Positions 5,141 through 10,030 of a stretch of DNA of 10,030 bases are shown piece after piece. Under the pieces are notes generated by a model. That model was not told the origin of the DNA. It worked only from the letters and a program-made list of their open reading frames with translations, and made no database searches. The position numbers were made by a program, and so were the translations under genes. How positions within the stretch are numbered: position 1 is the first letter of the stretch; each line of letters begins with the position of its first letter. Location: positions 1 through 10,030 of the forward strand of contig CALVIK010000101.1 of assembly GCA_944329545.1 (NCBI GenBank), given 5' to 3'. Source of the DNA: an uncultured Bacilli bacterium (GTDB lineage Bacteria; Bacillota_I; Bacilli_A; RF39; UBA660).

Positions 5141-5554
5141 ATGCCTACTATAAATCAACTAGTTAGAAAAAGAAGAAAAGATAAAACGAGAAAAAGTAAA
5201 TCACCTATGTTAAGAGTTGGCTTAAACAGTAAAGATAATGTTCCTACTGTTAGTAATTCACCACAAAAGCGTGGGGTATGTACGCGTGTTGGAACAAAAA
5301 CACCTAAGAAACCGAACTCAGCACTTCGTAAATATGCTCGTGTAAGGCTTTCAAATGGAAAAGAAGTAGATGCTTATATTCCTGGAGAAGGACATAATTT
5401 ACAAGAACATAGTGTCGTTTTAGTTCGTGGTGGTCGTGTAAAAGACCTTATCGGTGTTCGTTATCACATTATTCGTGGAACAATGGATACTGCTGGTGTT
5501 GATAAACGCCGTCAAGGCCGTAGTAAATATGGTACAAAAAAACCTAAAGAATAG
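5141..5554 (+). CDS. rpsL: 30S ribosomal protein S12
   Basis: 137 residues, normal for Bacillota. S12 sits at the decoding centre of the 30S subunit and controls tRNA selection. Signature regions are present: QKRGVCTRV, TPKKPNSALRKYARVRL (K56 and K57 correspond to E. coli K42 and K43), GEGHNLQEHSVVLVRGGRVKDL and GVRYHIIRG. K101 (E. coli K87) and the aspartate after it, the site of methylthiolation in some bacteria, are kept. The residue equivalent to E. coli Pro90 is isoleucine here (I104, codon ATC at 5450), in a loop that is otherwise highly conserved. The ribosome binding site AAAGGAGGG is five bases from the ATG. First gene of the operon; rpsG follows after 21 bases. Confidence 0.98.
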   Translation: MPTINQLVRKRRKDKTRKSKSPMLRVGLNSKDNVPTVSNSPQKRGVCTRVGTKTPKKPNSALRKYARVRLSNGKEVDAYIPGEGHNLQEHSVVLVRGGRVKDLIGVRYHIIRGTMDTAGVDKRRQGRSKYGTKKPKE

Positions 5555-5575
5555 AATTAAGGAAGGAGGAAGACT

Positions 5576-6043
5576 ATGCGTAAAAGACGCGCGGTAAAAA
5601 GAGATGTTTTACCAGATCCCGTTTACAATTCAAAATTAGTTATGAAATTAATTAATCAAATTATGAAAGACGGGAAAAAAGGAACAGCGCAAACAATTCT
5701 TTATAATGCGTTTGATATTGTTAAAGAAAAAACTGGTGAGAAACCGACAGAAGTTTTTAATAAAGCTTTAGAAAATATTAAACCAGCTTTAGAAGTAAAA
5801 ACAAGAAGAGTTGGTGGGGCGAATTATCCAGTGCCAATTGAAGTAAGGCCAGATAGAAGTCAAGCTTTAGGTCTTCGTTGGCTTGTACAATATGCTCGTC
5901 TTCGTGGCGGACATTCAATGGCTGAAAATTTAGCTAATGAAATTATTGATGCAGCAAATGGTGTTGGTGCAGCAGTTAAAAAGCGTGAGGATACTCACAG
6001 AATGGCTGAAGCTAATAAAGCATTCGCCCATTATAGATGGTAA
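5576..6043 (+). CDS. rpsG: 30S ribosomal protein S7
   Basis: 155 residues, the standard length. Primary 16S rRNA binding protein that organises the head of the 30S subunit near the E site. The N-terminal basic arm (MRKRRAVKRDVLPDPVYNS), VGGANYPVPIEVRPDRS, ALGLRWLVQYAR and the C-terminal KKREDTHRMAEANKAFAHYRW are all typical. GGAAGGAGG precedes the ATG. The rpsL-rpsG gap is only 21 bases, too short for the S7 translational operator found between these genes in E. coli. If S7 feedback exists here it must act elsewhere, for instance on the leader at 5062-5110. fusA starts 16 bases after the stop. Confidence 0.98.
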   Translation: MRKRRAVKRDVLPDPVYNSKLVMKLINQIMKDGKKGTAQTILYNAFDIVKEKTGEKPTEVFNKALENIKPALEVKTRRVGGANYPVPIEVRPDRSQALGLRWLVQYARLRGGHSMAENLANEIIDAANGVGAAVKKREDTHRMAEANKAFAHYRW

Positions 6044-6059
6044 GGAAAGGAAAGAAATT

Positions 6060-8132
6060 ATGGCTCGTGAATATAGTTTAGAAAATACTCGTAATCTTGG
6101 GATTATGGCCCATATTGATGCGGGTAAAACAACTTGTACTGAAAGAATTTTGTTCCATACCGGAAAAATCCATAAAATTGGGGAAACTCATGATGGTGAG
6201 AGTCAAATGGACTGGATGGAGCAAGAACAAGAACGTGGAATTACAATCACTTCAGCCGCAACGACAGCCTTTTGGAAAGGTTATAGATTTAATATTATCG
6301 ATACTCCGGGACATGTGGACTTTACTGTTGAGGTTCAAAGAAGTCTTCGTGTTTTAGACGGGGCGGTTGCTTTAATCGATGCCCAAGCTGGAGTTGAACC
6401 ACAAACGGAAACTGTATGGCGTCAGGCAACTGAATATAAAGTTCCGCGTATGATTTTTGCCAACAAAATGGACAAAATGGGGGCAGATTTCGAATACAGT
6501 TTAAAAAGTATTGATGACCGTTTAGGGGTTAATGCCAAAGCTATCCAATGGCCAATAGGGGCTGAAAGTGAATTTAATGGAATTATCGACTTGATTACTA
6601 GAACTGCTTATAAATATGATGGTAAGCAAGAAGAAAATCCAGAAATTATTGATATTCCTGCTGATTTAGTAGATTTAGTTGAAGAAAAAAGAACCGAATT
6701 AATTGAAGCAGTAGCAGAATTTGACGATGAACTTATGAATAAATATTTAGAGGGAGAAGAAGTATCAACCTCGCTTATTAAAAAAGCTATTCGTAAAGGA
6801 ACTTTAGCTGTTGAATTCTTCCCAGTTATGTGTGGTACCGCTTTAGGAAATAAAGGTGTTAAATTACTATTAGATGCGGTTATCGATTATATGCCAGCAC
6901 CAACTGATATTGAAGCTATTGCTGGTGTTGATATGAATGGTAAAGATATTGTAAGACATCCAAGTGATAATGAACCATTTAGTGCTTTAGCTTTTAAAGT
7001 TATGACTGATCCATTTGTCGGTAAACTTACATTCTTTAGAGTTTATTCAGGACATTTATCAAGTGGCTCATATATTTTAAATGCTAATAAAGATAAAAAA
7101 GAAAGAATTGGCCGTATATTACAGATGCACGCTAATCATCGTCAAGAGATAAATGATGTTTATACTGGAGATATTGCGGCAGCAGTTGGTCTTAAAGTGA
7201 CAACAACTGGCGATACTTTATGTGATGAAAAACACGCTTGTATTTTAGCACCGATGGAGTTCCCAGAACCAGTTATTGAACTTGCTGTTGAGCCAAAATC
7301 AAAAGCTGATCAAGATAAAATGGCTCTAGCACTTCAAAAACTTGCTGAAGAAGATCCAACTTTTAGAGCAAGCACTGATCCAGAAACTGGGCAAACCATT
7401 ATTGCTGGAGTTGGGGAACTGCACTTAGATATTATCGTTGACCGAATGAAAAGAGAATTTGGGGTTGACGCTAATATTGGTAAACCACAAGTTTCTTATC
7501 GTGAAACGATTAAACAAGCTGGCGATTGTGAAGGAAAACACATTAAACAATCAGGTGGTCGTGGACAATACGGTCATGTTTGGATTAAATTTGAACCAAA
7601 TCCTGGTAAAGGATATGAATTTGTTGATGCTATCGTCGGTGGTGTAGTTCCAAGAGAATATATCCCAGTTGTCGATAAAGGTTTGCAAGAAGCTATGGGT
7701 TCTGGTATTTTAGCTGGTTATCCACTTATGGATGTTAAGGCAACATTACATGATGGATCTTATCATGATGTCGATTCATCAGAAATGGCTTTCAAAGTAG
7801 CTGCTTCATTAGCGCTTAAAGAAGCTAAAAACAAATGTAATCCAGTTATTTTGGAACCAATTATGAAAGTTAATGTAATTGTTCCTGATGAATATTTGGG
7901 AGCGGTTATGGGCGATATTACATCGCGTCGTGGTCGTCCACTTGGCCAAGAATCAAGAGGAAATGCATTATCTATTGATGCGATGGTACCACTTTCAGAA
8001 ATGTTTGGTTATGTAACGACATTGCGTTCAAATACGCAAGGCCGTGGTAACTTTACAATGGAATTTGATCATTATGAAGAAGTTCCAAAGAACATTGCTG
8101 AAGAAATTATCAAAAAAAATGGGGGAAACTAG
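6060..8132 (+). CDS. fusA: Elongation factor G
   Basis: 690 residues, a normal full-length EF-G. It is the GTPase that drives translocation of tRNA and mRNA and, with RRF, recycles ribosomes. GTPase motifs: AHIDAGKT (17-24), RGITI (59-63), DTPGH (81-85), NKMD (135-138), with CGTA further on. The domain II core DPFVGKLTFFRVYSG, domain III RILQMHANHRQEI, GELHLDIIVDRMKREFGV, the domain IV tip SGGRGQYGHVWIKFEP, and the C-terminal YVTTLRSNTQGRGNFTMEFDHYEEVP are intact. I set the start at ATG 6060 (MAREYSLENTRNLGIMAHID), matching the family. A longer in-frame reading beginning inside rpsG at 5937 is not needed and would encode unrelated residues. GGAAAGG just after the rpsG stop is the ribosome binding site. 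The C-terminus is short (EIIKKNGGN). Ends with TAG. Confidence 0.98.
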   Translation: MAREYSLENTRNLGIMAHIDAGKTTCTERILFHTGKIHKIGETHDGESQMDWMEQEQERGITITSAATTAFWKGYRFNIIDTPGHVDFTVEVQRSLRVLDGAVALIDAQAGVEPQTETVWRQATEYKVPRMIFANKMDKMGADFEYSLKSIDDRLGVNAKAIQWPIGAESEFNGIIDLITRTAYKYDGKQEENPEIIDIPADLVDLVEEKRTELIEAVAEFDDELMNKYLEGEEVSTSLIKKAIRKGTLAVEFFPVMCGTALGNKGVKLLLDAVIDYMPAPTDIEAIAGVDMNGKDIVRHPSDNEPFSALAFKVMTDPFVGKLTFFRVYSGHLSSGSYILNANKDKKERIGRILQMHANHRQEINDVYTGDIAAAVGLKVTTTGDTLCDEKHACILAPMEFPEPVIELAVEPKSKADQDKMALALQKLAEEDPTFRASTDPETGQTIIAGVGELHLDIIVDRMKREFGVDANIGKPQVSYRETIKQAGDCEGKHIKQSGGRGQYGHVWIKFEPNPGKGYEFVDAIVGGVVPREYIPVVDKGLQEAMGSGILAGYPLMDVKATLHDGSYHDVDSSEMAFKVAASLALKEAKNKCNPVILEPIMKVNVIVPDEYLGAVMGDITSRRGRPLGQESRGNALSIDAMVPLSEMFGYVTTLRSNTQGRGNFTMEFDHYEEVPKNIAEEIIKKNGGN

Positions 8133-8142
8133 TTAAAAAGAC

Positions 8143-8171
8143 TTGAAATTTTAAGTTAACCCTGATAAAAT
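8143..8171 (+). promoter_or_regulatory. Separate promoter for tuf
   Basis: -35 TTGAAA (8143-8148), 17-bp spacer, -10 TAAAAT (8166-8171), with TG at 8163-8164 giving an extended -10. It lies in the 72-base gap between fusA and tuf. The -35 box sits in an imperfect palindrome, ACTTGAAATTTTAAGT (8141-8156, one mismatched pair). Confidence 0.75.
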
Positions 8172-8204
8172 GTATATGTATTTAATAAAAGGAGGAAATC
8201 ATAT

Positions 8205-9395
8205 ATGGCAAAAGAAAAATATGACCGTTCAAAACCACATGTTAACATTGGTACAATTGGACATGTGGATCACGGTAAAACTACTTTAACTGCAGCAATC
8301 AGTAAAGTATTATCAGAAACTGAAGGGTGTAAAGCAACATTTGAAGATTACGCAGACATCGATAAAGCACCTGAAGAAAGAGAACGTGGTATAACTATTA
8401 ATACTGCGCATATCGAATATGAAACTAAAAATAGACATTATGCCCATGTAGACTGTCCAGGACATGCGGATTATGTTAAAAACATGATTACTGGAGCAGC
8501 ACAAATGGATGGAGCAATCTTAGTTATTGCAGCTACAGATGGTCCTATGGCACAAACTCGTGAACATATCTTATTATCACGCCAAGTTGGAGTACCTCGT
8601 ATGGTTGTATTCTTAAACAAATGTGATATGGTTGATGACGAAGAACTTTTAGACTTAGTTGAAATGGAAGTTCGTGAATTATTAACTGAATATGGATATG
8701 ATGGAGATAATACTCCAATCATTAGAGGTTCTGCTTTAAAAGCTCTTGAAGGAGATAAAGATTATCAAGCTAAAATCATCGAACTTATGGATGCGGTTGA
8801 TTCTTGGATTGAAACTCCAGCAAGAGATACTGACAAACCATTCTTAATGCCAGTAGAAGATGTATTTACTATTACTGGTCGTGGTACTGTTGCTACTGGT
8901 AGAGTAGAACGTGGAACTTTAAAACTTAACGATGAAGTTGAAATCGTAGGTATTAAAGAAACTAAAAAAACTGTTGTTACTGGTATTGAAATGTTTAGAA
9001 AACAACTTGATTCTGCTGAAGCTGGTGACAACGCTGGTTTATTACTTCGTGGTATCGCGCGTGACGAAATTGAGCGTGGTCAAGTTATTGCTAAACCTGG
9101 ATCAGTTACTCCACATACTAAATTCAAAGCTCAAGTTTATGTACTAAGCAAAGAAGAAGGTGGAAGACATACTCCATTCTTTAGTAACTATCGTCCACAA
9201 TTCTATTTCCGTACAACAGATGTTACTGGTGTTATTGAACTTCCAGAAGGTGTTGAAATGGTAATGCCTGGTGACAATGTTGAAATGACAGTTGAATTAA
9301 TTCACCCAATCGCTATTGAAAATGGAACTAAATTCTCAATCCGTGAAGGTGGTAGAACTGTTGGTGCTGGAACTGTTTCAGAAGTTATTAAATAA
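8205..9395 (+). CDS. tuf: Elongation factor Tu
   Basis: 396 residues, standard length. GTPase that delivers aminoacyl-tRNA to the ribosome. Motifs: GHVDHGKT (19-26), RGITI (61-65), DCPGH (83-87), NKCD (138-141), and GSAL after them. Domain II (TITGRGTVATGRVERG) and domain III (KEEGGRHTPFFSNYRPQFYFRTTDVTG) are complete, ending REGGRTVGAGTVSEVIK. AAAAGGAGG (8187-8195) lies nine bases from the ATG. It follows fusA but also has its own extended -10 promoter, which would allow the higher EF-Tu output cells need. A strong hairpin terminator follows at once, so the S10 operon often found downstream in Bacillota does not continue here. Confidence 0.99.
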   Translation: MAKEKYDRSKPHVNIGTIGHVDHGKTTLTAAISKVLSETEGCKATFEDYADIDKAPEERERGITINTAHIEYETKNRHYAHVDCPGHADYVKNMITGAAQMDGAILVIAATDGPMAQTREHILLSRQVGVPRMVVFLNKCDMVDDEELLDLVEMEVRELLTEYGYDGDNTPIIRGSALKALEGDKDYQAKIIELMDAVDSWIETPARDTDKPFLMPVEDVFTITGRGTVATGRVERGTLKLNDEVEIVGIKETKKTVVTGIEMFRKQLDSAEAGDNAGLLLRGIARDEIERGQVIAKPGSVTPHTKFKAQVYVLSKEEGGRHTPFFSNYRPQFYFRTTDVTGVIELPEGVEMVMPGDNVEMTVELIHPIAIENGTKFSIREGGRTVGAGTVSEVIK

Positions 9396-9397
9396 TA

Positions 9398-9432
9398 AAA
9401 AAATGAAGAATTAATTTTCTTCGTTTTTTTTT
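9398..9432. terminator. Strong terminator after tuf, usable from both strands
   Basis: Stem 9398-9410 with 9417-9429: AAAAAA, one T-G wobble (9404/9423), then GAAGAA with TTCTTC. The loop is six bases. Nine T follow on the plus strand (9424-9432), and seven A (9397-9403) supply the T-tract for the minus strand. The convergent small gene stops at 9431, so one element serves both. Confidence 0.85.
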
Positions 9433-9622
9433 AAGAATTTATTTTTTCTTTTTCTTTGCTATCCATATTTGCTAATGCATACTCACAAGCTTGTATAACA
9501 AAGCCTGAAAATGAAACATTTTGTGATACAATAGCTTTTTCAATTTTATTTATTAGTTTAACGGGAAATCTTATAGTTTTATTTTCCGTTTCTTTTTTAT
9601 CTGATTTTATTTTAAATGGCAT
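9431..9622 (-). CDS. Small ribbon-helix-helix (Arc/MetJ-fold) DNA-binding protein
   Basis: 63 residues. After a basic N-terminal tail (MPFKIKSDKKETEN) comes the ribbon KTIRFP (15-20), helix VKLINKIEKAIVSQ, the turn NVSFSGF, and a second helix VIQACEYALANM: the classical RHH pattern in which the strand of a dimer contacts the DNA major groove. Such proteins act as autoregulating repressors, antitoxins or plasmid copy-number regulators; no toxin gene lies next to it, so the antitoxin reading is not supported. The start is the ATG at 9622, five bases after GGAGGG; an in-frame ATG five codons upstream overlaps that site and is unlikely to be used. It converges on tuf and diverges from the surface-protein gene, with nested inverted repeats between. 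Confidence 0.75.
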   Translation of the reverse strand: MPFKIKSDKKETENKTIRFPVKLINKIEKAIVSQNVSFSGFVIQACEYALANMDSKEKEKINS

Positions 9623-9649
9623 TTTATCCCTCCTCATATCTATTGTATT

Positions 9650-9694
9650 ACATTTTGAAAACTATTAAAGCATTGCACTTTAATTACAAAATGT
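9650..9694. promoter_or_regulatory. Nested inverted repeats between divergent genes, candidate operator
   Basis: Outer arms are ACATTTTG (9650-9657) and CAAAATGT (9687-9694). Inner arms are ATTAAAG (9664-9670) and CTTTAAT (9678-9684). The region ends one base before the -35 box of the surface-protein promoter and lies upstream of the ribbon-helix-helix gene. Binding by that protein is a guess from position only. Confidence 0.35.
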
Positions 9695-9695
9695 C

Positions 9696-9724
9696 TTGCC
9701 AAAATAAGAATAAGATGTTATAAT
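9696..9724 (+). promoter_or_regulatory. Promoter of the surface-protein gene
   Basis: -35 TTGCCA (9696-9701), 17-bp spacer, -10 TATAAT (9719-9724), with TG at 9716-9717 as an extended -10. It gives a 5' leader of about 45 bases before the ATG at 9778. Confidence 0.8.
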
Positions 9725-9777
9725 GTTTTCAAGATAATAAAATAAGAAAATTTGGTAATAATAATAGAGGTGATAAT

Positions 9778-10030
9778 ATGAGACAAAGGAAAAGAAATAA
9801 AATAATTATAATAGGATTAATAATGATAATATGTATGATGGGCGTGGGGTATGCTGCTTTTCAAACAAAATTAAATATAAAAGGAACTAGTAATATAAGT
9901 AGAGAGTGGAATATAAGAATAATAAGTGCCGATGTTAAAGAAGAATATGGAACAGCCGAAAATGTTAAAAATAATTATAGTGATTTAACAGCTGATTTAG
10001 AAGCTGATTTATATAGTAAAGGGGACTATG
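9778..10030 (+). CDS. Secreted or surface protein with SipW-type signal, 3' end outside window
   Basis: 84 codons are visible before the window ends. A basic start (MRQRKRNK) is followed by a hydrophobic segment at 9-24 (IIIIGLIMIICMMGVG) and then YAAFQTKLNIKGTSNIS, leading into W-N-I-R. This 'GYAAF.T.L.I.GT....W.I' start is the pattern annotated as SipW-dependent-type signal peptides in gut Bacillota, shared with TasA-like exported matrix proteins, and usually followed by a beta-rich extracellular domain. From here the sequence shows an acidic stretch with repeated ADLEADLYS. GAGGTGA (9767-9773) lies four bases from the ATG, and a strong extended -10 promoter precedes it. The function of the mature protein cannot be told from this fragment. 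No SipW-like peptidase gene is in the window. Confidence 0.75.
   Translation, partial: MRQRKRNKIIIIGLIMIICMMGVGYAAFQTKLNIKGTSNISREWNIRIISADVKEEYGTAENVKNNYSDLTADLEADLYSKGDY

Noticed and set aside
5937..6059. N-terminal extension of EF-G starting inside rpsG
   Set aside because: EF-G proteins begin at the MAREYSLENTRN position; the extension is the out-of-frame reading of the S7 C-terminus, and a ribosome binding site lies ahead of 6060.
8313..9031. Three minus-strand open frames across tuf
   Set aside because: They are antisense shadows of a highly conserved gene, with no start signals or recognisable protein features.
9456..9668. Plus-strand open frame antisense to the ribbon-helix-helix gene
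   Set aside because: No ribosome binding site, and the opposite strand has GGAGGG plus a clear RHH pattern.
1..10030. TGA reassigned to tryptophan, as in Mycoplasma
   Set aside because: Tryptophan is written TGG, and the complete genes have family-typical lengths under the standard code. TGA is simply not used as a stop in the genes seen here, as expected at low GC.
1..10030. CRISPR arrays, tRNA or rRNA genes, insertion sequences
   Set aside because: I saw no regularly spaced repeats, cloverleaf-like segments or transposase motifs on either strand.

Overview
This is an AT-rich bacterial window from a low-GC Gram-positive (Firmicutes/Bacillota) lineage. The evidence is the strong AGGAGG-type ribosome binding sites, the sporulation-type sigma factor sigK, a PadR/HAAS (DUF1700) pair, Bacillota-like S12/S7/EF-G/EF-Tu sequences, and a surface-protein signal of the 'GYAAF.T.L.I.GT' type common in uncultured gut Bacillota. 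Every stop codon I can place is TAA or TAG, and tryptophan is written TGG, so the standard code fits. A gut Bacilli-like organism is a reasonable guess, but genus cannot be fixed from this window.

Layout. (1) 1-746: the 3' end of a helical, TPR-like protein, then a start-less remnant of a protein with a 'TGWCT' motif, then a hairpin that overlaps the ribosome binding site of the next gene. (2) 747-1467: an uninterrupted sigK with an N-terminal extension resembling the pro-sequence of pro-sigma-K, ended by a bidirectional terminator. (3) 1466-3682: a divergent module. A small C-terminally anchored membrane protein is on the minus strand; a PadR repressor and a HAAS/DUF1700 multi-pass membrane protein are on the plus strand. 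The same 12-bp element lies in both facing promoters, suggesting one repressor controls both units. (4) 3747-4981: a two-gene operon of an unrecognised 178-residue protein overlapped by an NrtR-like regulator (degenerate Nudix domain plus winged helix), with a near-consensus promoter whose -35 box overlaps a perfect palindrome.

(5) 5026-9432: the str operon rpsL-rpsG-fusA-tuf, standing alone without rpoBC upstream or the S10 operon downstream. Its 5' leader folds on paper into a compact three-way junction that starts where transcription is predicted to start. tuf has its own extended -10 promoter, and a strong terminator closes the operon. (6) 9431-10030: a convergent small ribbon-helix-helix protein, a regulatory-looking intergenic region with nested inverted repeats, and the start of a secreted or surface protein that runs off the window.

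How the parts relate: regions 3 and 4 look like self-contained regulatory modules (envelope sensing by PadR/HAAS; metabolite sensing by the NrtR-like protein), and region 5 is core translation machinery. The best candidates for something undescribed are the rpsL leader structure, the shared PadR-type operator that adds a small membrane protein to the regulon, and the unknown partner of the NrtR-like regulator.
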